Assembly (NCBI GenBank): GCA_913054055.1
Contig: CAJXIT010000060.1
Coordinates: 1 to 13,138, forward strand
Origin: an uncultured Thalassolituus sp.
GTDB taxonomy: Bacteria > Pseudomonadota > Gammaproteobacteria > Pseudomonadales > Oceanobacteraceae
DNA: 13,138 nucleotides
Direction of reading: 5' to 3'
Shown: piece after piece, positions 1 through 8,230 of the stretch
How the letters are laid out: each line of letters opens with the position of its first letter
Position numbering within the stretch: the stretch's first letter is position 1
Translations under genes and position numbers: made by a program
The notes under the pieces: generated by a model
Database searches by the model: none
What the model saw: only the letters and a program-made list of their open reading frames with translations
Told to the model about the DNA's origin: nothing

Positions 1-28
1 AGGGTCTAACCCATAAGCAGGATGTTTG

Positions 29-1420
29 CTAAATGGCAGGATTAAACCAGTTTAATTTATTGTGAAGGCTAACAACCTTACCCACAATAATTAAAGTGGG
101 TGCGGATACAGGGTCCGTTTTGAGGGTTTCCACCATAGTGCTCAAGGTGGCAATCACCACTTTCTGGTCTCTTGTGGTGCCTTTCTGTACCAATGCAATG
201 GGTGTACTTTCAGCCATGCCGTGGGCGATGAGCTGCTCACAAATCACAGGCAAACCCATCAGTCCCATGTAAAAAACGATAGTTTGATTATCCACGGCCA
301 GCTCTGACCAGGGTAAATTCGTTGTGCCATTCTTTAGATGGCCGGTAATAAATCGTACTGATTGAGCATGATCTCTGTGTGTGAGCGGAATGCCTGAATA
401 GCTTGAACACCCTGCTGCTGCGGTAATGCCTGGTACCACCTGAAACGGAATGCCTGCCTCTGAAAGTTCTTCTATTTCTTCACCACCACGGCCGAAGATA
501 AAAGGATCACCACCTTTTAAGCGCAATACTCGTTTACCTTGCTTGGCGTACTTCACCAGTAAATCATTGATACCCTCTTGTGGCACTGCATGATCAGACC
601 TTGCTTTGCCCACATATACCATATCGGCATCGCGACGACATAAGTCTAAAATCCCTTGACTAACCAAGCGATCGTAAAGAACAACGTCCCCTTGCTGCAT
701 AAGTCGTAAAGCTTTAAATGTTAATAGATCGGGATCGCCAGGGCCTGCTCCCACAAGATATACCTCTCCCAGTTCGCGCTTATGCTGGCGATTTGAATCA
801 AGCTCTTGCTGCAATAGCTCTTCAGCTTCTTTTTCTTTTCCTGCAAAAACCAAATCTGCAACCATGCCTCCAAGCACTTTTTCCCAAAAGCCTCTTCGCA
901 AATTAATATGGTCAAACTTGGCTTTCACTTGATCGCGGTATTTTTCAGCCAGTAATGATAGGCGCCCATAAGAAGCCGGTATTACAGTTTCTAATTTAGC
1001 CCTTAGAAGCCTCGCTAAAACAGGAGAACTGCCCCCCGAACTAACGGCCGCTATTACTGGTGAGCGATCAACAATAGCAGGAAAAATAAACGTACACAGA
1101 TCAGGATTATCTACAACATTGACAGGGATGTTGGCGCTTTTTGCATCTTGAGAAACCAGAATATTGACATCTTGATTGTCAGTAGCAGCAATCGCCAGGG
1201 CGAACCCCTGGCTAACTTGCCCACTGTAGTTTTCTTTGACTAAATGACCGCTATTGGATTCTATTAAAGCTTTAAGGTCTGGAATAATCTGCTTAGAGAC
1301 TATCGTTAAAACAGCGCCCGCCTGATTAAGTAATCTTGCTTTGCGTAAGGCAACTGCACCGCCGCCCACGATCAGCACAGGCTTAGACTTTAAGTCGAAA
1401 AATAACGGTAAAAATTCCAT
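29..1420 (-). CDS. cysG: Siroheme synthase CysG (trifunctional)
   Basis: Converts uroporphyrinogen III to siroheme, the cofactor of sulfite and nitrite reductases, by SAM-dependent bis-methylation, NAD-dependent dehydrogenation and iron insertion. The protein is 463 aa, the normal full-length fusion. The N-terminal dehydrogenase/ferrochelatase half has the dinucleotide-binding GGGAVALRK at residues 19-27, Asp104 in NVVDN (the position of the catalytic Asp of the enteric enzyme) and the SSGGSSPVLAR loop, whose Ser128 matches the serine reported phosphorylated in Salmonella CysG. The C-terminal methyltransferase half has GAGPGDPD at 224-231, YDRLVS at 249-254 and LKGGDPFIFGRGGEE at 301-315. Its ATG shares one base with the serS stop (TAATG), so it is the last visible gene of the ftsK-to-cysG run and probably translationally coupled to serS. 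Only 28 bases follow its stop inside the window. Confidence 0.97.
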   Translation of the reverse strand: MEFLPLFFDLKSKPVLIVGGGAVALRKARLLNQAGAVLTIVSKQIIPDLKALIESNSGHLVKENYSGQVSQGFALAIAATDNQDVNILVSQDAKSANIPVNVVDNPDLCTFIFPAIVDRSPVIAAVSSGGSSPVLARLLRAKLETVIPASYGRLSLLAEKYRDQVKAKFDHINLRRGFWEKVLGGMVADLVFAGKEKEAEELLQQELDSNRQHKRELGEVYLVGAGPGDPDLLTFKALRLMQQGDVVLYDRLVSQGILDLCRRDADMVYVGKARSDHAVPQEGINDLLVKYAKQGKRVLRLKGGDPFIFGRGGEEIEELSEAGIPFQVVPGITAAAGCSSYSGIPLTHRDHAQSVRFITGHLKNGTTNLPWSELAVDNQTIVFYMGLMGLPVICEQLIAHGMAESTPIALVQKGTTRDQKVVIATLSTMVETLKTDPVSAPTLIIVGKVVSLHNKLNWFNPAI

Positions 1421-2700
1421 TAGCCTAAAAATTCCAAGTTATTCATATAAGGCTTAAGTGCTTCTGGTACTTTAATGCGCCCATCTTCTTGCTGATAGTT
1501 TTCCATTACAGCAACTAGGGTGCGACCAACCGCTAATCCAGATCCGTTAATGGTATGAAGCAGCTCTGGCTTACCTGTTTCAGGATTTCTCCAGCGTGCC
1601 TGCATTCTGCGCGCTTGGTAATCTCTGAAACTTGAACACGATGAAATTTCGCGAAATTTCTGTTGTCCTGGCAGCCACACTTCTAGGTCATAAGTGATTG
1701 CGGCTGAAAATCCTAGGTCACCACCGCATAACTTAACCATGCGATAAGGTAGCTCAAGTTTTTGCAAAATCGTTTCGGCATGCGAGGTTAATTGCTCAAG
1801 GGCTTCATCGCTTTTTGACGGCTCAACCATTTGAACCAATTCAACTTTTTCAAATTGATGCTGACGAATCATTCCGCGAGTATCTCTGCCATAACTACCC
1901 GCCTCACTTCTAAAGCAAGGGGTGTGACAAGCAAATTTCATTGGCAGTTTACCTGCATCAATAATTTCATCTCTTACGATATTAGTGACAGGCACTTCTG
2001 CGGTAGGAATTAAATAATAGTGTGTATCGTTAAATGGAATTTTAAATAAGTCTTCTTCAAACTTAGGTAGCTGACCAGTGCCCTTTAAGGAATCAGCATT
2101 AACCATGTACGGTACATAAACTTCATCATACCCATGCTCATCTGTGTGTGTATTAAGCATTAGTTGAATTAATGCACGATGCATACGTGCCAATTGCCCC
2201 TGCATGACCGCAAAGCGGGAACCTGTGATTTTTGCAGCCAATTCAAAATTAAGCTCACCAATCAATTGCCCAAGGTCCACATGATCCTTTGGCTCAAAAG
2301 ACAATTCTGTTGGCTCGCCCCATGTACGAACTTCAACGTTATCGTCCTCATCCTTACCTGCAGGAACAGATTCATCAGGGATATTAGGCATGGCCATTAA
2401 TAAATCAGAAATACTCTCTTGAATAGATTTAGCTTGCTCAACCGCATCTTTTAATTGAGTTTCAATGCCAGACATTACCTTTTGCTTGGCTTCGTCAGGA
2501 GACATGCCATCTTTAATCAGAAGACCGATTTGCTTAGAGGCCTTCTTCTTTTCAGCTTGCAAGTTTTGTGAAGTGATATCAGCACTTTTACGCTTCGCAT
2601 CTAACTCAATAAATGCATTAACATCAAAGTCATAGCCTTTGATCTTTAATGCAGTTGCAATCTGCTCTGGGTTTTCACGAACCTTACGAATATCCAGCAT
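1420..2700 (-). CDS. serS: Seryl-tRNA synthetase
   Basis: Class II aminoacyl-tRNA synthetase that charges tRNA-Ser (and tRNA-Sec where present) with serine in the cytoplasm. I start it at the ATG at 2700, giving MLDIRKVREN and 426 aa. A TTG four codons upstream (2712) is open but lies inside crcB, and GGA about 8 bases before the 2700 ATG is a reasonable ribosome site; family members begin MLD. Residues about 25-105 form the Lys/Glu-rich antiparallel coiled-coil arm that grips the long variable arm of tRNA-Ser. Class II motif 2 is at about 263-287 (FRSEAGSYGRDTRGMIRQHQ) and motif 3 at about 386-403 (GSGLAVGRTLVAVMENYQ); the TAEVP serine-site segment is at about 233-237. The stop overlaps the cysG start by one base, and only one base separates its start from the crcB stop. 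Confidence 0.97.
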   Translation of the reverse strand: MLDIRKVRENPEQIATALKIKGYDFDVNAFIELDAKRKSADITSQNLQAEKKKASKQIGLLIKDGMSPDEAKQKVMSGIETQLKDAVEQAKSIQESISDLLMAMPNIPDESVPAGKDEDDNVEVRTWGEPTELSFEPKDHVDLGQLIGELNFELAAKITGSRFAVMQGQLARMHRALIQLMLNTHTDEHGYDEVYVPYMVNADSLKGTGQLPKFEEDLFKIPFNDTHYYLIPTAEVPVTNIVRDEIIDAGKLPMKFACHTPCFRSEAGSYGRDTRGMIRQHQFEKVELVQMVEPSKSDEALEQLTSHAETILQKLELPYRMVKLCGGDLGFSAAITYDLEVWLPGQQKFREISSCSSFRDYQARRMQARWRNPETGKPELLHTINGSGLAVGRTLVAVMENYQQEDGRIKVPEALKPYMNNLEFLG

Positions 2701-2701
2701 A

Positions 2702-3085
2702 CTAATTTCCAATTAAAATAAATTTGGTTAAATGCCAGCCTGCAAAGCAGGCCAAAACCGAACCAATAACGCTAATAATAAAATACATAATGGCAGTGCT
2801 TACCTGGCCATTGTGTAACAAATTTAAACCATCTAAAGAGAAAGTTGAGAATGTGGTGAAGGCCCCTAAAAAGCCAACCATAATAAACTCTCTCCAATAA
2901 CCTAGGGACTTTAAGTGCTCCACAATCAAAACAGCACAAACACCCATGATAAACGACCCAATGACATTCACCGCTAACGTGCCGTAAGGAAAGCCTGCTC
3001 CCAGTAGTCGTCCTGCGTGAGAGCTTAGAGCGAATCTTGCAACAGCACCTAAGGCGCCACCTAGGGCAATCGCTAAATATTCCAT
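2702..3085 (-). CDS. crcB: Fluoride ion exporter CrcB/Fluc
   Basis: Small dual-topology membrane channel that exports fluoride and protects enolase and other fluoride-sensitive enzymes. At 127 aa it has the usual family length, with four hydrophobic helices at about 4-22, 34-56, 67-90 and 97-122. Family motifs are present: GGALGAVARF at 9-18, the pore segment GTLAVNVIGSFIMG at 35-48, and GFLGAFTTFSTFSLD at 71-85, whose phenylalanines F79 and F82 correspond to the 'Phe box' lining the pore. A single copy fits a homodimer. Its ATG overlaps the rarA TAA by one base, with an AAGG Shine-Dalgarno inside the end of rarA. Because its upstream DNA is coding, there is no room for the fluoride riboswitch that controls many crcB genes, so expression here is presumably constitutive with the operon. 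Confidence 0.95.
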   Translation of the reverse strand: MEYLAIALGGALGAVARFALSSHAGRLLGAGFPYGTLAVNVIGSFIMGVCAVLIVEHLKSLGYWREFIMVGFLGAFTTFSTFSLDGLNLLHNGQVSTAIMYFIISVIGSVLACFAGWHLTKFILIGN

Positions 3086-4419
3086 TACTTTGAATACCTT
3101 CTTAAAGGGCTATTTTGATCAAGCTCTTGTAAATGCTTTAATTTATTTGAAATCTTTAACTCTAGCCCTCGATCTGTTGGTTGATAAAAGGACTGGTTTT
3201 GTAATTCTTCTGGTAAATACTTCTCTCCAGCGGCATGCGCCTCTGGTTCATCATGGGCATAGCGATACTCTTGCCCATAGTCCTCTTCTTTCATTAGCTC
3301 TGTAGGGGCATTGCGTAAATGAAGAGGCACATCGAAGCTAGGCGTGGATTTTACATAAGCCATGGCTTGGTTGAAAGCATTGTAAACAGCATTACTTTTT
3401 GGCGCGCAAGCTAGATAGGTTATGGCATGGGCAATAATCAACTCACCTTCGGGACTGCCTAAGCGTTCGTAGCTTTGCCAAGCGTTGACAGAAATCTCCA
3501 GTGCCCTTGGGTCGGCATTACCAATATCTTCTGATGCCATCCTTACTACACGCCTTGCAATGTATAGAGGATCACAACCACCATCTAGCATTCGCGCATA
3601 CCAATATAAGGCCCCATCAGGGCTAGAGCCCCGCACAGACTTATGCAGGGCTGAAATTTGCTCATAAAAAACATCCCCTCCCTTATCAAAGCGGCGAACA
3701 GACTCTTGGGCGATTTCTTTAACCAAGTCCTCAGTGATTACTGTAAGCTCATCAGCTTTTGCAAGGTCTGCGGCCATTTCTAGTAAGTTAAGCGACTTTC
3801 GCGCATCCCCATCACTCACACTGGCAATTAAGGATCTCGCTGTATTTTCCAGAGTAAGTCCGCTGGCTGTTAGTTCTTTATCGTAACCTAGGGAGTAATC
3901 TAGCAAGGCTTCAATGTTTTGCGTATTCAAGCCCCGCAACTTATAAACTCTGGCCCTAGACAATAAAGCCGAATTCAGCTCAAAACTTGGATTTTCAGTG
4001 GTGGCTCCAATAAAAATAACCGTGCCGTTTTCCACGTAGGGTAAAAACGCATCTTGCTGAGATTTATTAAACCTGTGCACCTCATCAACAAATAGCAGTG
4101 AGACCTTACCTTGCTGCTGGTGAAACTTTGCTTGCTCAATGCATTCGCGTATTTCTTTCACCCCATCCATTACTGCTGAGATGGCTAAAAACTCCGCCTT
4201 GGCATAATTTGCCAATAGTCTAGCCAGAGTGGTTTTCCCAACACCTGGCGGCCCCCAAAAGATCATAGAGTGAAGTTGACCTACCTCTATGACTTTACGT
4301 AGCGGCTTCCCTTCTTCTAATAAATGCGTTTGCCCAAAATACCCCTCCAAGCTTTTTGGTCTCATCCGAGATGCCAGTGGCTCATATACAGCGTTATTTT
4401 GAAATAGATTGGATTGCAT
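3085..4419 (-). CDS. rarA: Replication-associated recombination protein A (RarA/MgsA), AAA+ ATPase
   Basis: AAA+ ATPase of the RarA/Mgs1/WRNIP1 family that acts at stalled or gapped replication forks with SSB and is related to clamp-loader subunits. The 444 aa length is typical. Visible elements: N-terminal PLASRMRPKSLEGYFGQ, Walker A GPPGVGKT at 56-63, Walker B LLFVDEVHRF at 108-117, sensor 1 GATTENP at 138-144, a putative arginine-finger segment SRARVYKL at 154-161 and sensor 2 GDARKSLN at 204-211. The C-terminal tetramerisation region is also intact, with the family signature VPLHLRNAPTELMK at 364-377 and YRYAHD at 385-390. Its start overlaps the lolA stop by one base (TAATG) with little Shine-Dalgarno, which suggests translation by reinitiation after lolA; lolA-rarA adjacency is widely conserved in gammaproteobacteria. 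Confidence 0.96.
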   Translation of the reverse strand: MQSNLFQNNAVYEPLASRMRPKSLEGYFGQTHLLEEGKPLRKVIEVGQLHSMIFWGPPGVGKTTLARLLANYAKAEFLAISAVMDGVKEIRECIEQAKFHQQQGKVSLLFVDEVHRFNKSQQDAFLPYVENGTVIFIGATTENPSFELNSALLSRARVYKLRGLNTQNIEALLDYSLGYDKELTASGLTLENTARSLIASVSDGDARKSLNLLEMAADLAKADELTVITEDLVKEIAQESVRRFDKGGDVFYEQISALHKSVRGSSPDGALYWYARMLDGGCDPLYIARRVVRMASEDIGNADPRALEISVNAWQSYERLGSPEGELIIAHAITYLACAPKSNAVYNAFNQAMAYVKSTPSFDVPLHLRNAPTELMKEEDYGQEYRYAHDEPEAHAAGEKYLPEELQNQSFYQPTDRGLELKISNKLKHLQELDQNSPLRRYSK

Positions 4420-5054
4420 TATCGGGTTTCTATGACATCCGTACCCTCAGGCACAGTGAATTCAAAAATAGAATCATCGAAATTAAGATGTTTTTTAACA
4501 GACGATAATGTGATGATGGTCTGCTGCCCTACTTCATCTTTAATTACCATTCTTGTTAAATTTTGTTGACCGTTAAACTCCAGTCTTAAGCGATCAAAAA
4601 GTGCATCATTGCGCTTAGGGATTAATACAAAATGAGACTCATCCTGAAGTGTTTCACCATACACATCATACTCAGATGAAAGTTTTTTATAGTCACCAGA
4701 CAGTAATAAAACGGGAGTTGAAGACAAACGCTCATCCAGTTTTTGGATGGTTGCTTGTTCAAGATCAGGGTCGTACTGCCATAAGGTGGAGCCATTACTC
4801 ACTAAGATTTGTTCGTACGGCGCAGCGCTTTCCCATTTAAATTTATTGGGCTTACTCAAAAACAAAACCCCTTTTTGTGTATTAAGCAAGGATTGATTGC
4901 CATCTAAGGTGTGCTGCACAAAATTCGCTTGCACATCATCCATAGACTTCAAAAATAAAGATAATTTTTGTGTGTCACTTTTCTCTGACTGCTGGGCGAA
5001 TATATTTCCAGCAAAAGCCACAAGGCAAATAAATGTGATGAAAAAACGGTTCAT
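4419..5054 (-). CDS. lolA: Outer-membrane lipoprotein carrier LolA
   Basis: Periplasmic chaperone that accepts lipoproteins from the LolCDE transporter and delivers them to the outer membrane. The 211 aa precursor has a classical Sec signal peptide at 1-20 (basic start, hydrophobic core, IFA before QQ as the likely signal peptidase I cut). The mature part has the LolA beta-sheet pattern: VQANFVQ at 41-47, GVLFLSKPNKFKWE at 62-75, ILVSNGSTLWQYDPDLEQ at 83-100, and a C-terminal FEFTVPEGTDVI. The E. coli 'KRPN' containing Arg43 (mature numbering) is SKPN here, so Lys68 stands in for that arginine, a conservative change. It starts 18 bases after ftsK with an AGG Shine-Dalgarno about 8 bases before the ATG. 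Confidence 0.94.
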   Translation of the reverse strand: MNRFFITFICLVAFAGNIFAQQSEKSDTQKLSLFLKSMDDVQANFVQHTLDGNQSLLNTQKGVLFLSKPNKFKWESAAPYEQILVSNGSTLWQYDPDLEQATIQKLDERLSSTPVLLLSGDYKKLSSEYDVYGETLQDESHFVLIPKRNDALFDRLRLEFNGQQNLTRMVIKDEVGQQTIITLSSVKKHLNFDDSIFEFTVPEGTDVIETR

Positions 5055-5072
5055 GTCTTACCTATGAAAATA

Positions 5073-7457
5073 TTAACGAGAAACAGGTGGTGGTGCCAAA
5101 ACTTCGCGACTGCCATTGGTGCCGGGCGAAGATACAACGCCAGCGGCTTCCATGGTTTCAACCAATCTGGCTGCACGGTTGTAACCGATTCTTAATTTGC
5201 GCTGCACACTAGAAATAGAGACTTTTCTTGTTTCAGTGACAAAGGCAATAGCCTCATCAAATAATGCGTCGTGCTCGCCGTCATCTGATTCAACCGGCAT
5301 ACCTGGAATGACACCGCCCGCGTCAGCATCCGTAATTGAATCAATGAAAACAGGTGTGCCCTTAGATTTCCAATCGGCTACCACGGCATGCACTTCATCA
5401 TCATCAATAAAGGCACCGTGAACACGAATAGGCAATGATGTACCTGGTGGTAAATACAACATATCACCATGACCAAGTAATTGCTCAGCACCCCCTTGAT
5501 CAATAATGGTACGAGAATCTATTCGAGAGCTTACCTGAAATGCCATGCGGGTTGGCACGTTCGCCTTAATCAAGCCAGTGATAATATCGACAGATGGTCG
5601 CTGCGTAGCCAGTATAAGATGAATGCCAGCCGCACGGGCTTTTTGTGCAATACGCGCAATTAATTCTTCAACTTTTTTTCCCACCACCATTATCATGTCA
5701 GCAAATTCATCTATAACCACAACAATATAAGGCAGCTTGTCTAAATCCGGCGCTTCAGGGTCAAAGCTCTCTTCGGCTTTCCACATAGGATCTTTAATGG
5801 GTTCGCCTGCTTCAATGGCATCCAAAACTTTTTTGTTGCAACCGGCAATATTTCTTACACCCAATGCGGCCAGTAATTTGTATCGGCGCTCCATTTCACC
5901 CACACACCAGCGCAAGCCATTAGCCGCTTCTTTCATGTCAGTAATAACAGGTGTCAACAGGTGTGGAATGCCGTCATATACTGAAAGCTCCAACATTTTT
6001 GGGTCTACCATGATCATGCGCACATCATCTGGCGTAGATTTATACAGCATGCTGATCAGCATACTATTAACCCCCACCGACTTACCGGAACCCGTTGTAC
6101 CAGCCACCAACAGGTGAGGCATTTTAGCCACATCAGCCGTAACCGGATCCCCCGCAATGTCATGCCCAAGCGCTAATGACAGCGGCGATTTCATTGATTG
6201 AAATTCTTGAGAGGCCAAAACATCACCAAGATGCACCATGGCTCGATTTTCGTTAGGGACTTCCAGCCCCATTACTGACTTGCCAGGAATGACTTCGACC
6301 ACACGAACACTGACCATGGCAAGTGAACGAGCAAGATCCTGGGCAAGGTTTGTAATCTTAGATGCTTTAACACCTGGGGCCGGCTGTATTTCAAAACGAG
6401 TAATCACTGGGCCAGGGCTGACGGAGACCACTTCTATTTTAACCCCAAAGTCAGCCAGTTTGCGCTCAAGTAATCGGGACATGTCTTCTAGGTTTTCTGC
6501 ACTGTAACCGGTTTCTTGATCCCCTTCTGACCGATTTAAATATGATAGTGATGGCAACTCCCCAGCATCAAACAAAGAGCCTTGCTCGCTTACTTTGCCT
6601 TTGGATTTCTTTTCGAAAGGTTCAATTTTAATTTTCTTAGGTAGTTCAGGCTCTAGTTCTTTTAGCTTCTTTTTAATTTTTGCCAAAGGCTTTTCAATGG
6701 CAACCTCTGCCATGCCGGTATTAACTTTGGTTGGTACCGAATTGGCTTTAGATTTATTAATCACAGGCAGTGAAACAGGTTCTGCCTTATCACCTAAAGA
6801 TGGGGTATTAATATGAGTATTATGAGCAGTGCGTTTAGAAGCATTGGCAGAGAATTTACCCTTAAGCTTTTCAATGGCCGCCAGTGTTGCCCCGCCAATG
6901 GCATCTAAAGTGGCCAACCATGAAATGTCACCACTCATGCTTAAACCTAAAGTCATCATCAAAAAGGCAATCAAAGATGCCCCAATCACACCAAACTGAG
7001 TTGCAAGCGGCAACGCTATTCCTTCACCAAGTGCACCGCCCGGCCCTGCAGGCAAGGCAGTACTCGCATCAAATAAATGTGAAAAAACAGCACCAGACAG
7101 TACAACAAATAACAAACCGATAAAGCGCCAGCTCCACCCTTGCCATCCGTACATAACTTTTGGTCCACGGTAGCGCTGTACAAAGCGAATCAATGGGACC
7201 AGTGCAATTAGGTAGGCCATGTGACCCACAAAGGAAAATAACGCATCGGCTAAAAAAGCACCAAAGCGACCACCTAAGTTTGAAATACTTGCAAGAGAAT
7301 GACTTTGGCGCCAACCTGGATCGGCTGAATCATATGATGATAATGAGATAAGCAAAAATGCAGCGAAAGAGACTAAAACCATCAGACCGGTTAAGCGACT
7401 CACTTCTTGTAATTGCGATTGCCAATCAACATTAACTTTTTCTTTATTTTGAAGCAC
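5073..7457 (-). CDS. ftsK: DNA translocase FtsK
   Basis: Septum-anchored motor that pumps chromosomal DNA, stimulates XerCD resolution at dif and takes part in divisome assembly. The 794 aa protein has an N-terminal membrane domain with hydrophobic segments at about 24-42, 70-93, 110-127 and 145-172. A Lys/Glu-rich linker runs from about 200 to 320, much shorter than in E. coli FtsK (over 1300 aa) but normal for many other gammaproteobacteria. The motor follows, with Walker A GTTGSGKS at 453-460, Walker B IVVVIDEFADMIM at 578-590 and LATQRPSVDIITG at 616-628. A C-terminal winged-helix gamma domain at about 730-790 (KVSISSVQRKLRIGYNRAARLVE) would read KOPS DNA signals. The start I use is GTG at 7457; the Shine-Dalgarno is weak and no better start lies before the first membrane segment. 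It is the first gene of the six-gene minus-strand run. Confidence 0.96.
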   Translation of the reverse strand: MLQNKEKVNVDWQSQLQEVSRLTGLMVLVSFAAFLLISLSSYDSADPGWRQSHSLASISNLGGRFGAFLADALFSFVGHMAYLIALVPLIRFVQRYRGPKVMYGWQGWSWRFIGLLFVVLSGAVFSHLFDASTALPAGPGGALGEGIALPLATQFGVIGASLIAFLMMTLGLSMSGDISWLATLDAIGGATLAAIEKLKGKFSANASKRTAHNTHINTPSLGDKAEPVSLPVINKSKANSVPTKVNTGMAEVAIEKPLAKIKKKLKELEPELPKKIKIEPFEKKSKGKVSEQGSLFDAGELPSLSYLNRSEGDQETGYSAENLEDMSRLLERKLADFGVKIEVVSVSPGPVITRFEIQPAPGVKASKITNLAQDLARSLAMVSVRVVEVIPGKSVMGLEVPNENRAMVHLGDVLASQEFQSMKSPLSLALGHDIAGDPVTADVAKMPHLLVAGTTGSGKSVGVNSMLISMLYKSTPDDVRMIMVDPKMLELSVYDGIPHLLTPVITDMKEAANGLRWCVGEMERRYKLLAALGVRNIAGCNKKVLDAIEAGEPIKDPMWKAEESFDPEAPDLDKLPYIVVVIDEFADMIMVVGKKVEELIARIAQKARAAGIHLILATQRPSVDIITGLIKANVPTRMAFQVSSRIDSRTIIDQGGAEQLLGHGDMLYLPPGTSLPIRVHGAFIDDDEVHAVVADWKSKGTPVFIDSITDADAGGVIPGMPVESDDGEHDALFDEAIAFVTETRKVSISSVQRKLRIGYNRAARLVETMEAAGVVSSPGTNGSREVLAPPPVSR

Positions 7458-7479
7458 TTAGACGTTAGCCTAGAATTTA

Positions 7480-7508
7480 TTAATAAGGCATAGATTGTAT
7501 CGTGTCAG
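7480..7508 (-). promoter_or_regulatory. Candidate sigma-70 promoter for ftsK operon
   Basis: In the 77-base divergent gap between ftsK and aat, the minus strand reads CTGACA (7503-7508, five of six to the -35 consensus), a 17-base spacer, then TATTAA (7480-7485, four of six to the -10). Transcription would begin near 7473, leaving a leader of roughly 16 bases before the ftsK GTG. This is a pattern match only. Confidence 0.4.
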
Positions 7509-7534
7509 CCAAATTTATCTAGCAAACATGCACT

Positions 7535-8230
7535 ATGAGCCTACCTATTTACTGGTTAGATGACGATCCAGCCCTTTTTCCTCACCCAGACCAGGCATTA
7601 TCAGACCCGAATGGCCTACTGGCTGCTGGTGGCGACCTTTCCGCTGAGCGATTATTAAACGCTTACAGCTTAGGTATATTCCCCTGGTTCAATGAAGGCG
7701 AGCCAATTTTATGGTGGTCACCCAGCCCACGCTGCGTGATTAAGCCATCTGAATTCAAACCTTCAAAAAGCCTTGCCAAACTCATTCGCAAAGATAAATA
7801 CACAGTGACATTTGACCAAGAGTTTGAAAATGTCATGGTTAACTGTGCCCAAGCTCGTAGCGAAGGCACCTGGATAAGCGAAGACATGATCGAGGCTTAC
7901 TGCCAATTAAACCTAAAAGGATATGCGCACTCTGTTGAATGCAGGCTTAATGGAGAGTTAGTGGGAGGCCTTTATGGTATAGCCCTTGGCGGTGTGTTTT
8001 TTGGCGAGTCCATGTACTCAAGTCAAAGCAATACAAGCAAAGTAGCCTTTGCCTTTTTATGCTCAAGGTTGTCTCAATGGGGCTTTACACTGATTGACTG
8101 CCAAGTGCATAGTGACCACCTAGAAAGTCTTGGTGCATATGAAATCTCAAAGCAAGCGTTTCATGATCAACTAAAAAGTGGCCTTAACAAAAAGACAGAA
8201 GCACAGTGGTATCATGACGAATATAGATGA
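7535..8230 (+). CDS. aat: Leucyl/phenylalanyl-tRNA--protein transferase
   Basis: Transfers Leu or Phe from aminoacyl-tRNA to proteins with N-terminal Lys or Arg, creating primary N-degrons for ClpS-ClpAP. The 231 aa length is normal. Family motifs run in order: GLLAAGGDLS at 27-36, YSLGIFPWF at 44-52, WWSPSPR at 60-66, GTWI at 111-114, GYAHSVE at 129-135, GGLYGIALGGVFFGESMYS at 144-162 and the acetyltransferase-like core to LIDCQVHSDHLESLGA at 186-201. The ATG at 7535 has no obvious Shine-Dalgarno. It is divergent from ftsK; in Pseudomonas, trxB lies in this gap but is absent here. The downstream bpt gene begins inside its last codons, so the two transferases are co-expressed. Confidence 0.96.
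   Translation: MSLPIYWLDDDPALFPHPDQALSDPNGLLAAGGDLSAERLLNAYSLGIFPWFNEGEPILWWSPSPRCVIKPSEFKPSKSLAKLIRKDKYTVTFDQEFENVMVNCAQARSEGTWISEDMIEAYCQLNLKGYAHSVECRLNGELVGGLYGIALGGVFFGESMYSSQSNTSKVAFAFLCSRLSQWGFTLIDCQVHSDHLESLGAYEISKQAFHDQLKSGLNKKTEAQWYHDEYR

Noticed and set aside
1..28. Short GGGT-CTA-ACCC inverted repeat after cysG
   Set aside because: Only four base pairs and no T-run on the minus strand; too weak to call a terminator, and the sequence is cut by the window edge.
2701..2712. TTG start for serS, four codons upstream of the chosen ATG
   Set aside because: It lies inside crcB, and family members begin at the MLD methionine, which has its own GGA ribosome site.
5737..6117. A 126-codon plus-strand open frame inside ftsK
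   Set aside because: It lies wholly antisense to the conserved FtsK motor domain and resembles no protein family; a shadow frame.
7458..7534. LexA-type operator upstream of ftsK
   Set aside because: No CTGT-N8-ACAG palindrome is present in the gap, so SOS control as in E. coli is not supported.
7528..7563. An 11-codon frame (MHYEPTYLLVR) starting seven bases before the aat ATG
   Set aside because: No ribosome site and no attenuator-like hairpin or regulatory codon pattern; probably chance.
8178..8213. GTG start for bpt, giving 12 extra residues
   Set aside because: The extension lies deep in aat and does not resemble Bpt N-termini; the ATG at 8214 is the better start.
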